Shown in pieces: positions 7,988-17,219 of a DNA stretch of 64,000 nucleotides. The notes under the pieces are model-generated. The model had not been told where the DNA came from, ran no database searches, and saw nothing but the letters and a program-made list of their open reading frames with translations. Position 1 is the first letter of the stretch, and each line of letters begins with the position of its first letter. The DNA is from Streptomyces beigongshangae (GTDB taxonomy: Bacteria; Actinomycetota; Actinomycetes; Streptomycetales; Streptomycetaceae). The stretch spans positions 94,042 to 158,041 of the forward strand of contig NZ_JAHKJW010000013.1 of NCBI RefSeq assembly GCF_019710745.1, given 5' to 3'. A program made the translations under genes and the position numbers.

Positions 7988-9499
7988 ATGACCGTACGGC
8001 GAGTAATGGGCATCGAGACGGAATACGGGATCTCCGTCCCCGGCCACCCCAACGCCAATGCCATGCTCACCTCGTCCCAGATCGTCAACGCCTACGCGGC
8101 GGCGATGCACCGGGCCCGCCGGGCCCGCTGGGACTTCGAGGAGGAGAACCCGCTGCGGGACGCGCGGGGCTTCGACCTCGCCCGCGAGGCCGCCGACTCC
8201 AGTCAGCTCACCGACGAGGACATCGGTCTCGCCAACGTCATCCTCACCAACGGGGCACGGCTCTACGTCGACCACGCGCACCCCGAGTACAGCGCCCCCG
8301 AGGTGACCAACCCGCTCGACGCCGTCCTGTGGGACAAGGCCGGCGAACGCATCATGGCGGAAGCCGCCGAACGGGCCGCCCAGCTCCCCGGCGCCCAGCC
8401 GATCCACCTCTACAAGAACAACACCGACAACAAGGGCGCCTCCTACGGCACGCACGAGAACTACCTGATGAAGCGGGAGACCGCCTTCTCGGACATCGTG
8501 CGCCACCTCACCCCGTTCTTCGTCTCCCGCCAGGTGGTCACCGGGGCGGGCCGCGTCGGCATCGGGCAGGACGGGCACGAGCACGGCTTCCAGCTCAGCC
8601 AGCGCGCGGACTACTTCGAGGTCGAGGTCGGCCTGGAGACCACCCTGAAGCGCCCCATCATCAACACCCGCGACGAACCGCACGCCGACGCCGAGAAGTA
8701 CCGCCGCCTGCACGTCATCATCGGCGACGCGAACCTCTCCGAGATCTCGACCTACCTCAAGCTCGGCACCACCGCCCTCGTCCTGTCCATGATCGAGGAC
8801 GGCTTCATCGCGGTCGACCTCGCCGTGGACCAGCCCGTCCGCACCCTGCACCAGGTCTCGCACGACCCGTCCCTCACCCACCTGGTCACCCTCCGCAGCG
8901 GCCGCACGCTCACCGCCGTCCAGCTCCAGATGGAGTACTACGAACTGGCACGCAAATACGTCGAGGAGCGGTTCGGGTCCGACGCCGACGACCAGACCAA
9001 GGACGTACTGGCCCGCTGGGAGGACGTCCTCGGCCGCCTGGAGACCAACCCCATGAGCCTCGCCGGCGAACTGGACTGGGTCGCCAAGCGGGAACTCATG
9101 GAGGGCTACCGGCGCCGCGACGACCTCGACTGGGACGCCGCCCGGCTGCACCTGGTCGACCTCCAGTACGCCGACGTGCGCCCCGACAAGGGCCTCTACA
9201 ACCGCCTGGCCGCCCGCGGCAGGATCAAGCGGCTGCTCGACGAGGCGGACGTGGAGCGGGCCGAGACCAAGCCGCCCGAGGACACCCGCGCCTACTTCCG
9301 CGGACGCTGCCTGGAGCAGTACGCGGACGACGTCGCGGCCGCCTCCTGGGACTCCGTGATCTTCGACCTGCCGGGCCGGGACTCGCTCCAGCGCGTCCCA
9401 ACCCTGGAGCCGCTTCGCGGAACGCGTAATCACGTCAAAGCACTCCTCGATCGCTGCCGCACCGCGGAGGACCTGGTCAAGGTCCTGTCGGGGCACTGA
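7988..9499 (+). CDS. dop: Depupylase/deamidase Dop
   Basis: Removes Pup from lysines of tagged proteins; in species whose Pup ends in Gln it also deamidates Pup. The 503-residue protein is a carboxylate-amine ligase/glutamine synthetase-fold relative of PafA. It shows the N-terminal GIETEYGI and the catalytic Asp95 in [14 protein letters not shown]. The nucleotide/Pup site segment has [18 protein letters not shown] and later [19 protein letters not shown]. An insertion around residues 41-80, absent from PafA, corresponds to the Dop loop. The start ATG has AAGGAGG (7976-7982) upstream. Because Pup here ends in Glu, only the depupylase activity should be needed. Confidence 0.96.
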   Translation: MTVRRVMGIETEYGISVPGHPNANAMLTSSQIVNAYAAAMHRARRARWDFEEENPLRDARGFDLAREAADSSQLTDEDIGLANVILTNGARLYVDHAHPEYSAPEVTNPLDAVLWDKAGERIMAEAAERAAQLPGAQPIHLYKNNTDNKGASYGTHENYLMKRETAFSDIVRHLTPFFVSRQVVTGAGRVGIGQDGHEHGFQLSQRADYFEVEVGLETTLKRPIINTRDEPHADAEKYRRLHVIIGDANLSEISTYLKLGTTALVLSMIEDGFIAVDLAVDQPVRTLHQVSHDPSLTHLVTLRSGRTLTAVQLQMEYYELARKYVEERFGSDADDQTKDVLARWEDVLGRLETNPMSLAGELDWVAKRELMEGYRRRDDLDWDAARLHLVDLQYADVRPDKGLYNRLAARGRIKRLLDEADVERAETKPPEDTRAYFRGRCLEQYADDVAAASWDSVIFDLPGRDSLQRVPTLEPLRGTRNHVKALLDRCRTAEDLVKVLSGH

Positions 9500-9543
9500 A
9501 GCGGCCGGGAAGCCGATCCGTCCCGGCAGGGTGGAAAAGCCGC

Positions 9544-9575
9544 CGTCCGGGAATCATCGGAGTGGTTCCCGGACG
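9544..9575 (+). terminator. Stem-loop between dop and pup
   Basis: A 10-bp perfect inverted repeat, CGTCCGGGAA (9544-9553) with TTCCCGGACG (9566-9575), 45 nt after the dop stop. It separates dop from the pup promoter region. Confidence 0.7.
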
Positions 9576-9612
9576 TTGGAGGAACTGCGGGGCCGAAGTC
9601 GGACCCTGCTTG

Positions 9613-9634
9613 TAGGGTCTGATTAGGGTCTGAT
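9613..9634 (+). promoter_or_regulatory. pup: Duplicated -10-like element upstream of pup
   Basis: TAGGGTCTGAT occurs twice in exact tandem (9613-9623 and 9624-9634). Each copy starts with TAGGGT, a common streptomycete -10 hexamer, about 30-50 nt before the pup start. The first copy also forms an inverted repeat with GACCCT just upstream. Confidence 0.5.
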
Positions 9635-9665
9635 CAAGAACGTCGAACCGAGCGGGGTGAGGGTT

Positions 9666-9881
9666 ATGGCGACCAAGGACACCGGCGGCGGACAGCAGAA
9701 GGCGACGCGCAGCACCGAGGAGGTCGAGGAGGCGCCCGAGGCGCAGGCATCCGAGGACCTCAAGGAACGCCAGGAGAAGCTGAGCGACGACGTGGACTCG
9801 GTGCTGGACGAGATCGACGACGTACTCGAAGAGAACGCAGAGGACTTCGTGCGCTCATTCGTCCAGAAGGGCGGCGAGTAA
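9666..9881 (+). CDS. pup: Prokaryotic ubiquitin-like protein Pup
   Basis: The 71-residue disordered tag that PafA joins through its C-terminal Glu to lysines of target proteins. It is rich in Glu, Asp, Gln and Lys. Its helix-forming part (about 31-60, including KERQEKLSDDVDSVLDEIDDVL) binds the Arc coiled coil. It ends in FVRSFVQKGGE, so Glu is encoded directly rather than Gln. The start is ATG 9666; a GTG at 9657 is in frame, but the family starts with MATKDTGGGQQ. It lies between dop and prcB, as in other actinobacteria. A 10-bp stem overlaps its stop codon. Confidence 0.97.
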   Translation: MATKDTGGGQQKATRSTEEVEEAPEAQASEDLKERQEKLSDDVDSVLDEIDDVLEENAEDFVRSFVQKGGE

Positions 9882-9900
9882 CCTTCGATTCGAAGGTTAC
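9878..9900 (+). terminator. Stem-loop overlapping the pup stop codon
   Basis: A perfect 10-bp inverted repeat, GTAACCTTCG (9878-9887) and CGAAGGTTAC (9891-9900), with a 3-nt loop. The left arm includes the pup stop codon. It may end the very short pup message or stabilise its 3' end. Confidence 0.65.
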
Positions 9901-10283
9901 GAAGGTGCTGAGCCTGGCGAGCGGGGAAGTGATGAAGCGCGGCGTGCGGTGAGGTGAGGACGAGCCGCACGCGGCCTCCGCTAGCGGAGGACCGGATCCG
10001 GCGGGCTGCCGACGCGTCGCACGGCGGACCGGACCGCCGAAGGGCGCGCACGTCGTCCCGGACGCCACCGCGGCACGGCCGGAGCCGAGTGCGACGGGGC
10101 GGCCGCCGCCCGGACGGGGCTCCGTCCGGTCCGCCGGAAAGCTCCGGCCGCGCAGGTGGATCACCGCCACGGGACGGGTAGGGTCCGTGGCGTACTGTGC
10201 TTCAACTGCAATTCCGGCCTCGGCCTGTTGAGGGATGACCCCGACGTGATGAACCGAGCTGCCGACTACCTGGAAGGAAACGC
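9901..10283. other. Gene-free spacer between pup and prcB with palindromes
   Basis: About 380 bp without a supported gene. It holds a perfect 16-bp palindrome CCTCCGCTAGCGGAGG (9975-9990), a hairpin CCGGACGG-ggct-CCGTCCGG (10110-10129) and a -10-like TAGGGT (10179-10184) about 100 nt before prcB. A 75-codon open frame at 9954-10181 has the Arg/Pro/Ser composition of a shadow frame and no recognisable domain. In some Streptomyces a small endonuclease VII-like gene sits here (from memory); I see no trace of it. Confidence 0.6.
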
Positions 10284-11129
10284 GTGGAAGCCAACACTCG
10301 TAGCACCGGGCGTCTACCGGCTGCCTTCCTGACGCCCGGGTCGTCGTCCTTCATGGACTTCCTGTCCGAGCACCAGCCGGAGATGCTCCCGGGCAAGCGG
10401 CAGCTGCCGCCCACGCAGGGAGTGATCGAGGCCCCGCACGGCACGACCATCGTCGCCGTCACCTTCGCCGGCGGTGTCGTGCTCGCCGGTGACCGCAGGG
10501 CCACCATGGGGAACGTCATCGCGCAGCGGGACATCGAGAAGGTGTTCCCGGCGGACGAGTACTCGGCCGTCGGTATCGCCGGCACCGCGGGCCTGGCCGT
10601 CGAGATGGTGAAGCTGTTCCAGCTGGAGCTGGAGCACTTCGAGAAGGTGGAGGGCACCACGCTCTCCCTGGAGGGCAAGGCCAACCGCCTGTCCACGATG
10701 ATCCGTTCGAACCTCGGCATGGCCATGCAGGGTCTCGCGGTGGTCCCGCTCTTCGCCGGGTTCGACGTCGACCGCGACCGGGGCCGCATCTTCTCCTACG
10801 ACGTGACCGGCGGCCGCTCGGAGGAGCACGGTTACGCGGCCACGGGCTCCGGTTCGCTCTTCGCCCGCGGCGCCATGAAGAAGCTCTACCGCAAGGACCT
10901 GACGGAGGAGCAGGCCACGACGCTCGTCGTGCAGGCGCTGTACGACGCGGCAGACGACGACTCGGCGACCGGTGGTCCCGATGTCGCCCGCCGGATCTAC
11001 CCGATCGTCACCGTGATCACCGAGGACGGCTTCCGCCGGCTCACGGACCAGGAGTCCTCCGACATCGCCCGCGCGATCCTGGAGCGGCGGCTGGAGCAGC
11101 CCGACGGGCCGCGCGCCGAACTGCTCTGA
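10284..11129 (+). CDS. prcB: 20S proteasome beta subunit (catalytic)
   Basis: The proteolytic subunit of the proteasome. The 281-residue precursor carries a 53-residue propeptide that ends in EAPHG; autocleavage exposes Thr54 as the N-terminal nucleophile (TTIVAVTF). Counting from that Thr as 1, Asp17 (AGDRRA) and Lys33 (DIEK), the conserved catalytic partners, are present. The start is GTG 10284 with GGAAGGAA upstream. prcA follows 59 nt later, so the two subunits are co-transcribed and assemble as alpha7-beta7-beta7-alpha7. Confidence 0.97.
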   Translation: MEANTRSTGRLPAAFLTPGSSSFMDFLSEHQPEMLPGKRQLPPTQGVIEAPHGTTIVAVTFAGGVVLAGDRRATMGNVIAQRDIEKVFPADEYSAVGIAGTAGLAVEMVKLFQLELEHFEKVEGTTLSLEGKANRLSTMIRSNLGMAMQGLAVVPLFAGFDVDRDRGRIFSYDVTGGRSEEHGYAATGSGSLFARGAMKKLYRKDLTEEQATTLVVQALYDAADDDSATGGPDVARRIYPIVTVITEDGFRRLTDQESSDIARAILERRLEQPDGPRAELL

Positions 11130-11188
11130 CGGCGGACCGTGTTTTTCCAGGTGATCCAGTGACTTCCACAGAAAGGGACGGATAGCCG

Positions 11189-11953
11189 GTGTCGACGCCG
11201 TTCTACGTATCACCCCAGCAGGCCATGGCCGACCGGGCGGAGTACGCCCGCAAGGGCATCGCCCGTGGTCGCAGCCTCGTTGTGCTGCAGTTCGCCGACG
11301 GCATCGTGTTCGTCGGCGAGAACCCGTCCCGTGCGCTGCACAAGTTCAGTGAGATCTACGACCGGATCGGTTTCGCCGCGGCCGGTAAGTACAACGAGTA
11401 CGAGAATCTGCGGATCGGCGGTGTGCGCTATGCCGATCTGCGGGGTTACACCTACGACCGTGACGATGTGACGGCCCGTGGTCTGGCCAACGTCTACGCG
11501 CAGACGCTGGGCACGATCTTCTCGTCCGCGGCGGAGAAGCCGTACGAGGTGGAGCTGGTGGTCGCCGAGGTGGGGGAGACCCCCGAGGGCGACCAGATCT
11601 ACCGGCTGCCGCACGACGGCTCGATCGTGGACGAGCACGGGTCGGTCGCGGTGGGCGGCAATGCCGAGACGATCAGTACGTACCTCGACCAGCGGCACGA
11701 GGACGGGATGTCGCTGGCCGCCGCCCTGAAGCTGGCCGTGCAGGCGCTGTCCCGCGACACGAACGGCAGCGAGCGGGAGATTCCCGCGGAGCGGCTGGAG
11801 GTCGCGGTGCTGGACCGGACGCGGCCGCAGCAGCGGAAGTTCAAGCGGATCGTGGGGCGGCAGCTCGACCGGCTGCTGGCGGAGGGCGGGGCGTCCACCG
11901 CCGCGGAGGCCGAGAGCCCCGAGGACCCCGAGGACCCCGAAGACGGGGAGTGA
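11189..11953 (+). CDS. prcA: 20S proteasome alpha subunit
   Basis: The structural alpha subunit (254 residues) that forms the gated outer ring where the Arc C-terminus docks. The N-terminal [20 protein letters not shown] contains the alpha-type H0 helix, and the ntn-fold body follows without a catalytic Thr. The C-terminus is an acidic low-complexity tail, [10 protein letters not shown], encoded by a short in-frame repeat. The start is GTG 11189, with AAAGGGA about 10 nt upstream. A strong terminator follows. Confidence 0.97.
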   Translation: MSTPFYVSPQQAMADRAEYARKGIARGRSLVVLQFADGIVFVGENPSRALHKFSEIYDRIGFAAAGKYNEYENLRIGGVRYADLRGYTYDRDDVTARGLANVYAQTLGTIFSSAAEKPYEVELVVAEVGETPEGDQIYRLPHDGSIVDEHGSVAVGGNAETISTYLDQRHEDGMSLAAALKLAVQALSRDTNGSEREIPAERLEVAVLDRTRPQQRKFKRIVGRQLDRLLAEGGASTAAEAESPEDPEDPEDGE

Positions 11954-11975
11954 CCCCTCGAAGGTCTTGCCCCTT

Positions 11976-12010
11976 GTGTGCCCCCGGCCGGTCGACGGCC
12001 GGGGGCACAC
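11976..12010. terminator. Strong bidirectional terminator between prcA and the LacI gene
   Basis: A perfect 15-bp stem (11976-11990 with 11996-12010) and a 5-nt loop, placed between convergent genes. It should stop transcripts from both sides. Confidence 0.88.
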
Positions 12011-12051
12011 GGCGTTCGGGTTCCGGCCGCGGGGTCGGGTTCCGGTCCGCG

Positions 12052-12083
12052 CGGGCCGGTCGCACGGTTCCCCGCGCCCCTGA
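12052..12083 (-). repeat. Dispersed intergenic repeat, copy 1
   Basis: On the minus strand this contains GGGGCGCGGGGAACCGTGCG, a variant of the repeat core GGGGCGCGGGGAACTGCGCG found at three other intergenic places in the window. It lies between convergent gene ends. Confidence 0.65.
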
Positions 12084-12108
12084 GGGGTCCCGCACGCCCC
12101 CGTGCCCT

Positions 12109-13125
12109 TCAGAAGGCGTTGGGTGGGGCTGTGGAGCCCCGGACCACGAGGGTCACCGGGATGTCCTCGCGGGCCGGTTCGCGGGACTCCAGGACCGCCA
12201 GGAGCGCCTGCATGCCCCGCTCCCCGAAGAGTTCGGCGTCGAGGCGGACCGTGGTGAGTTCCGGGTCCAGGGCCGTGGCGAGGGCCAGGTCGTCCAGGCC
12301 GGTGACGGAGAGGTCGCCGGGGATGCGCAGACCGAGCCGGCGGGCGGCCTTGTAGGCGCCGGCGGCCAGTTTGTCGTCGTCGCAGACCAGGGCGGTGGGC
12401 CGGGGGCCGGGGGCGGAGAGGGCGGTCTCCGCGGCGGTGCGGGCGCCGTCGATGGAGAGCGGGGCGGAGGCCGTGCGCAGTTCCGTGCCCGGCACCGCGG
12501 CCAGGCACCGGGCCAGTTCGCGGGCGCGCACCTCGAAGGTCCAGGAGGGGATGTCGGCGGCGAGGTGCAGGAAACGGCGGTGGCCGAGGGCCAGCAGGTG
12601 CCGGGCGGTCTGCCGGACGCCGTCGCGGATGTCGAGGTTGACGGTGGTGGCGCCGGTGCCGCCCGCCGGGTCGCTGTCGAGCATGACCAGGGGCAGCTGG
12701 TCGCCGCGGATCGCGGTGAGGGCCTCGGCGGCCATGGAGGAGGCGATGACGCCGTCGAGGGCGGCCTGTGCGGAGGCGAAGGGGTCCCGGGCCGGCCCGA
12801 TGCCCTCGGGGGAGGGGTAGAGGACGACGCCGAACCCGTGGTCGGCGGCGACGCGGGCGGCGCCGGTGTACACCCCGGCGAAGAACTCGGTGGTCAGGGC
12901 GGGGACGACCAGGAGGACGGTACGGGTGCTGCCCAGGCGGAGGTTGCGGGCCGCGAGGTTGGGGCGGTAGCCGAGTTCCCGCGCGGCCTCCCGTACGCGC
13001 TGCGCGGTGGCCTCGGCGACGCGTCCGCGCCATTTGTCGCCGAGCACCAGGGAGACGGCCGCCTGGGACACCCCGGCGGCACGGGCGACGTCCCGGCTCG
13101 TGGGGCGGGTGCTGCCTGCTGCCAC
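12109..13125 (-). CDS. LacI-family transcriptional regulator
   Basis: A 338-residue repressor. The N-terminal helix-turn-helix (about 8-30: SRDVARAAGVSQAAVSLVL) and hinge helix (YRPNLAARNLRLG) bind DNA, and the rest is a periplasmic-binding-protein-like effector domain. The start is GTG 13125. It is divergent from an MFS exporter, and a long inverted repeat lies between them, so it very likely controls both genes. It interrupts the proteasome cluster between prcA and pafA, as in S. coelicolor. The effector is unknown; no sugar gene is nearby. Confidence 0.92.
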   Translation of the reverse strand: MAAGSTRPTSRDVARAAGVSQAAVSLVLGDKWRGRVAEATAQRVREAARELGYRPNLAARNLRLGSTRTVLLVVPALTTEFFAGVYTGAARVAADHGFGVVLYPSPEGIGPARDPFASAQAALDGVIASSMAAEALTAIRGDQLPLVMLDSDPAGGTGATTVNLDIRDGVRQTARHLLALGHRRFLHLAADIPSWTFEVRARELARCLAAVPGTELRTASAPLSIDGARTAAETALSAPGPRPTALVCDDDKLAAGAYKAARRLGLRIPGDLSVTGLDDLALATALDPELTTVRLDAELFGERGMQALLAVLESREPAREDIPVTLVVRGSTAPPNAF

Positions 13126-13165
13126 GGGTGACCTGTCTTTCTGCTGGACTCGCGGACTGCGCACA

Positions 13166-13198
13166 TGGTACGTATGACGGACGACGTTATACGTACAA
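13166..13198. promoter_or_regulatory. Candidate LacI-type operator
   Basis: Two 14-bp arms (13166-13179 and 13185-13198) are inverted repeats at 12 of 14 positions, with perfect cores GTACGTAT and ATACGTAC. The site lies 41-73 nt upstream of the LacI gene start and about 70 nt before the MFS gene start. Symmetry and position fit an autoregulatory operator. Confidence 0.6.
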
Positions 13199-13267
13199 CT
13201 TGCAGCGCTTCGTGGCACCGCGGACGAGGAATCACCGGGTGGCACGGAGCCGGGAGGAGGGCGGGCC

Positions 13268-14527
13268 ATGGCCGCGGGGTACCTGGAGATCCTCCGGACG
13301 AGACATGCCGCGCGGCTGCTCGCGGGCACCCTGGTGGGCCGGCTGCCGAACGCCGCGGGCGCCATCGCGGTGGTGCTCTTCGTCCGCGCGGAGGGCGGCA
13401 CCTACAGCCTGGCCGGGGCGCTCGCCGCGGTCTACGGGGTGTCCAACGCCGTGGGACAGCCGCTGCTCGGCCGTCTCGTGGACCTGTACGGGCAGCCGCG
13501 GGTGCAGTTGCCCGCCGCGCTCGTGTCCGCCCTGGGCATGACCGTGTTCGCGCTGACCGGCACGGGGTCGCTCCCGCTCGCGTACGCCCTCATGGCGGTC
13601 GCCGGGTTCTTCACGCCGCCGCTGGAGGGCGGGCTGCGGGCGCTGTGGCCCTCGGTCCTGCACAGGGAGGGGCAGGTCCACACGGCGTACGCGATGGACG
13701 CGGTGGCGCAGGAGGTGATGTTCACCGCCGGGCCGTTGCTGGTGACGCTCTGCGTGTCGCTGTGGTCCGCCCAGGCCGCACTGGTCGTCCTCAACGTGAT
13801 CGGTGTCCTGGGCGCGCTCTCCGTGGTGGTCTCCGAGCCCTCGCGCGCGTGGCGTTCGGCGCCCCGCGAGGCGCACTGGCTCGGCGCGCTGCGTTCGCCC
13901 GGACTGCTCGCCCTGCTCGGCGCGTTCCTCTTCGTCGGTGTGGCGCTGGGCTCGATCACGGTCGCCGCCGTGTCGTACGCGGACGGCCACGGGGGCGACG
14001 CGACGTACGGCTGGCTGATGGCGGCGCTCGGCCTGGGCGCCCTGGTGGGCGGCACGGTGTACGGGGCGCGGCGCTGGAACGGTGCGCCGGAGCGGCGGCT
14101 GCGGGTGCTGGTGGCCCTCCTGGCGGTGTGCTACCTGCCGCTGGTGCTCGTGCCCGGGACGGTGGCCATGACGGCGCTGGTGGCCCTGGCGGGGGTGTTC
14201 CTGGCGCCCTGCATCGCCTGCGCGTTCGTCATCGTCGACCGGCACGCGCCGGGGGGCACGGTCACCGAGGCGTTCTCGTGGCTGGTGACCACGTTCACCG
14301 TGGGGGCGTCGGTCGGGACGGGCCTGGCGGGACCCGTCGTGGAGTGGGGCGGAGCCGTACGGGGCTTCGCCGTGCCCGGGGTCGCGGGGGTCGCCGCGCT
14401 GCTGGTCCTGCTGGCCACGGGACGGGTCCTCGCGGCCGCGGACGGCGGTGCGGTGGTGGGGACAAGTTCGGAAAATGATCGAAACGGTGCCGCCGAACCC
14501 CGTTTCAGCGCAGGCTCTCAGGCGTAA
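13268..14527 (+). CDS. MFS transporter
   Basis: A 419-residue membrane protein with about 12 predicted helices and a major-facilitator loop motif variant in GQPLLGRLVDLYGQPR between helices 2 and 3. The family exports drugs or small molecules; the substrate is unknown. The start ATG has GGAGG (13254-13258) upstream. It is divergent from the LacI gene. Its stop codon is only 9 nt before the pafA start, so transcription of the two genes may be linked. Confidence 0.9.
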   Translation: MAAGYLEILRTRHAARLLAGTLVGRLPNAAGAIAVVLFVRAEGGTYSLAGALAAVYGVSNAVGQPLLGRLVDLYGQPRVQLPAALVSALGMTVFALTGTGSLPLAYALMAVAGFFTPPLEGGLRALWPSVLHREGQVHTAYAMDAVAQEVMFTAGPLLVTLCVSLWSAQAALVVLNVIGVLGALSVVVSEPSRAWRSAPREAHWLGALRSPGLLALLGAFLFVGVALGSITVAAVSYADGHGGDATYGWLMAALGLGALVGGTVYGARRWNGAPERRLRVLVALLAVCYLPLVLVPGTVAMTALVALAGVFLAPCIACAFVIVDRHAPGGTVTEAFSWLVTTFTVGASVGTGLAGPVVEWGGAVRGFAVPGVAGVAALLVLLATGRVLAAADGGAVVGTSSENDRNGAAEPRFSAGSQA

Positions 14528-14536
14528 TGTTCAGTC

Positions 14537-15898
14537 ATGGACCGCCGCATTTTCGGGCTGGAGAACGAGTACGGCGTCACGTGTACGTTCAGGGGACAGC
14601 GGCGTTTGTCTCCCGACGAGGTGGCGCGGTACCTCTTCCGCCGTGTCGTGTCATGGGGCCGCAGCAGCAATGTCTTTCTGCGAAACGGCGCCCGCCTCTA
14701 TCTCGACGTGGGATCGCATCCGGAATACGCCACCCCCGAATGTGACAACCTGACGGAACTCGTCACCCACGACAAGGCCGGCGAACGCATTCTGGAAGGA
14801 CTCCTGGTAGACGCGGAGCGACGCCTGCACGAGGAAGGAATCGCGGGCGACGTCTACCTCTTCAAGAACAACACCGACTCGGCGGGCAACTCCTACGGCT
14901 GCCACGAGAACTATCTGGTGGCCCGTCACGGGGAGTTCTCCCGGCTCGCGGACATCCTCATCCCCTTCCTCGTCACGAGGCAGCTCCTCTGCGGTGCCGG
15001 CAAGGTGCTGCAGACCCCGCGCGGCGCGGTGTACTGCGTCAGCCAGCGGGCCGAGCACATCTGGGAGGGCGTCTCCTCGGCGACGACCCGCTCCCGGCCG
15101 ATCATCAACACCCGCGACGAACCGCACGCGGACGCGGAGCGCTACCGCAGGCTGCACGTCATCGTCGGCGACTCGAACATGTCCGAGACGACCATGCTCC
15201 TCAAGGTCGGCGCCACCGACCTGGTGCTGCGCATGATCGAGGCGGGCACGGTGATGCGCGACCTGACCCTGGAGAACCCGATCCGGGCGATCCGCGAGGT
15301 CAGCCACGACATCACGGGGCGCCGCAAGGTGCGCCTGGCCAGCGGCCGGGAGGCGTCCGCCCTGGAGGTGCAGCGCGAGTACTACGAGAAGGCCGTGGAC
15401 TTCGTGGAGCGCCGCGGCATCCGCACCGGGGTCGTGGAGCAGGTCCTGGAGCTGTGGGGCCGCACACTGGACTCGATCGAGTCCGAGGACCTGGACCGGA
15501 TCGGCACCGAGATCGACTGGGTCATGAAGTACAAGCTCATCGAGCGGTACCGCGCCAAGCACAACATGACGATGTCGCACCCGCGCGTCGCCCAGATAGA
15601 CCTCGCCTACCACGACATCCACCGTCGCCGGGGTCTGTACTACCTGCTGGAGAAGCGCGGCCAGGCCGCGAGGATCTGCAACGACCTGAAGATCTTCGAG
15701 GGCAAGTCCGTGCCGCCGCAGACCACTCGGGCCCGGCTGCGCGGCGACTTCATCCGGCGCGCGCAGGAACAGCGCCGCGACTTCACGGTCGACTGGGTGC
15801 ACCTGAAGCTCAACGACCAGGCGCAGCGCACCGTGTTGTGCAAGGACCCGTTCCGTTCCGTCGACGACCGGGTGGAGAAGCTGATCGCCGGAATGTGA
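14537..15898 (+). CDS. pafA: Pup-protein ligase PafA
   Basis: Uses ATP to form a gamma-glutamyl phosphate on the Pup C-terminal Glu and joins it to substrate lysines. The 453-residue protein is a glutamine synthetase-like ligase with FGLENEYGV near the N-terminus and the catalytic base Asp57 in [15 protein letters not shown]. Active-site segments shared with Dop follow: [18 protein letters not shown] and [19 protein letters not shown]. The Dop loop is missing, as expected. There is no ribosome site; a -10-like TAATGT (14525-14530) ends 6 nt before the ATG, which suggests a leaderless transcript starting inside the MFS gene end. Confidence 0.96.
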   Translation: MDRRIFGLENEYGVTCTFRGQRRLSPDEVARYLFRRVVSWGRSSNVFLRNGARLYLDVGSHPEYATPECDNLTELVTHDKAGERILEGLLVDAERRLHEEGIAGDVYLFKNNTDSAGNSYGCHENYLVARHGEFSRLADILIPFLVTRQLLCGAGKVLQTPRGAVYCVSQRAEHIWEGVSSATTRSRPIINTRDEPHADAERYRRLHVIVGDSNMSETTMLLKVGATDLVLRMIEAGTVMRDLTLENPIRAIREVSHDITGRRKVRLASGREASALEVQREYYEKAVDFVERRGIRTGVVEQVLELWGRTLDSIESEDLDRIGTEIDWVMKYKLIERYRAKHNMTMSHPRVAQIDLAYHDIHRRRGLYYLLEKRGQAARICNDLKIFEGKSVPPQTTRARLRGDFIRRAQEQRRDFTVDWVHLKLNDQAQRTVLCKDPFRSVDDRVEKLIAGM

Positions 15899-16007
15899 GC
15901 CCCCGCGTGTGTGCTCGTGAGGCATGACGCGGGACAGGACGCGGGGCACCTCCCGCCCGTCCCCCGGCCGCCGGAGCGGACGGCGCGGGGACGGTGGAAC
16001 GCAACAC

Positions 16008-16038
16008 AGGGCGCCGTACGTTTCCCGTACGGCGCCCT
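16008..16038 (+). terminator. Terminator after pafA
   Basis: A perfect 13-bp stem (16008-16020 with 16026-16038) and loop TTTCC. It lies 110 nt after the pafA stop and 63 nt before the next gene. Confidence 0.85.
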
Positions 16039-16100
16039 TCTCACGTCGTAGAGTTGCGCGCACGCCATCAACCAAGATCGACTGATACGAGGCCCCCACC

Positions 16101-17108
16101 GTGCGCCGACGCTCACTTCTCATCGCCGCCCCCGCCGGACTCCTCGCCCTCGCCGGATGCGGTGACGACGGCAAGTCGGACAAGGCGGAGGCCGGCGACA
16201 GCCCGTCCCCCTCGGGTTCGCCGTCGTCCTCGGCCGCCCCGCCGCCGAAGATCGTCGACGGGCCGCTGCCGGCCGTGACCGCCGGGCAGAAGTTCGGCGC
16301 CAAGCCGACCGTGGCCAAGGGCAGCGGCGACCCGTCGAAGGACCTCGCGGTCAAGACGCTGGTCGCGGGCACGGGCCGGACGGTCGCGGAGAACGACTAC
16401 GTCCAGGCCCACTACCTCGGGCAGGTCTGGTCCTCGGCGAAGGTCTTCGACAACTCCTACGACCGCAGGACGCCGCTGCTCATCCAGCTGGCGCAGGGGC
16501 AGATCATCGACGGCTGGCGCTACGCCCTCACCGGTAGGAAGGCCGGCAGCAGGGTCCAGATGGCGGTGCCCCCGACCTGGGGCTACGGCACGTCGGGCAA
16601 TGAGCAGGCGGGCATCAAGGGCACCGACACGCTGGTCTTCGTCGTCGACGTCCAGGAGGTGTTCAACGGCAAGAGCTCCGCCAAGGGCGCGGTCGTCGCG
16701 CAGGACGACATCGACCTGCCGAAGGTCGGCACCAACACCGACGGCAAGGCCCCCTCCATCGACGTGCCGAAGAAGGCCGCGCCGAAGAAGCTCGTGGCGA
16801 ACTACGTCATCGAGGGCGACGGGGACGAGGTCGGCGAGAACGAGACCGTCCTGGTGCAGTACAAGGGCGTGCTGTGGGCGGACGGCAAGGAGTTCGACTC
16901 CACGTACAGCCGCGGGCAGCTCACGTCGTTCTCCCTGCAGCAGGTCGTCAAGGGCTGGGGGCAGGGCCTGGCCGGCAAGAAGGTCGGCAGCCGCGTCGTG
17001 ATCGTGATCCCGCCGAGCCTGGGGTACGGGGACAACCCGCCGCAGGGCAGCGGCATCAAGAAGGACTCGGTGCTCGTCTTCACCGTCGACATCCTCGCGA
17101 AGATGTGA
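16101..17108 (+). CDS. FKBP-type peptidyl-prolyl isomerase lipoprotein with two FKBP domains
   Basis: An extracytoplasmic protein-folding enzyme of 335 residues. The signal peptide ends in the lipobox LAGC, so Cys is lipid-modified at about residue 20. A Ser/Pro linker follows, then two FKBP domains. The first (about 85-195) has a YLGQVW strand and VPPTWGYG. The second (about 230-335) has YKGVLWADGKEFDSTY and IPPSLGYGDNP and keeps more of the canonical active-site residues. The start is GTG 16101 with GAGG upstream. It is followed 111 nt later by a cytosolic FKBP, so the pair cover both sides of the membrane. Confidence 0.92.
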   Translation: MRRRSLLIAAPAGLLALAGCGDDGKSDKAEAGDSPSPSGSPSSSAAPPPKIVDGPLPAVTAGQKFGAKPTVAKGSGDPSKDLAVKTLVAGTGRTVAENDYVQAHYLGQVWSSAKVFDNSYDRRTPLLIQLAQGQIIDGWRYALTGRKAGSRVQMAVPPTWGYGTSGNEQAGIKGTDTLVFVVDVQEVFNGKSSAKGAVVAQDDIDLPKVGTNTDGKAPSIDVPKKAAPKKLVANYVIEGDGDEVGENETVLVQYKGVLWADGKEFDSTYSRGQLTSFSLQQVVKGWGQGLAGKKVGSRVVIVIPPSLGYGDNPPQGSGIKKDSVLVFTVDILAKM

Positions 17109-17219
17109 CCGGCGTCCTCGCGAGGATGTGACCTCTCCGGGAATGCGAGACTGTCCGTGTTGCCTTGTTGTACGAAGGCGTCGCCAGACATGTGCCGCAC
17201 ACGAGCAGGAGCCTGAAAC

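Noticed and set aside
9954..10181. A 75-codon open frame between pup and prcB
   Set aside because: It is Arg/Ser/Pro-rich without a domain or a good ribosome site, and lies over palindromes. It could not be supported as a gene.
10253..10336. A 27-codon frame ([14 protein letters not shown]...) overlapping the prcB start
   Set aside because: It overlaps the prcB ribosome site and propeptide in another frame. Coincidence is more likely than a leader peptide.
15899..16100. Continuous pafA to pafBC operon as in mycobacteria
   Set aside because: A strong terminator (16008-16038), two FKBP genes and a repeat array separate pafA from pafB here.
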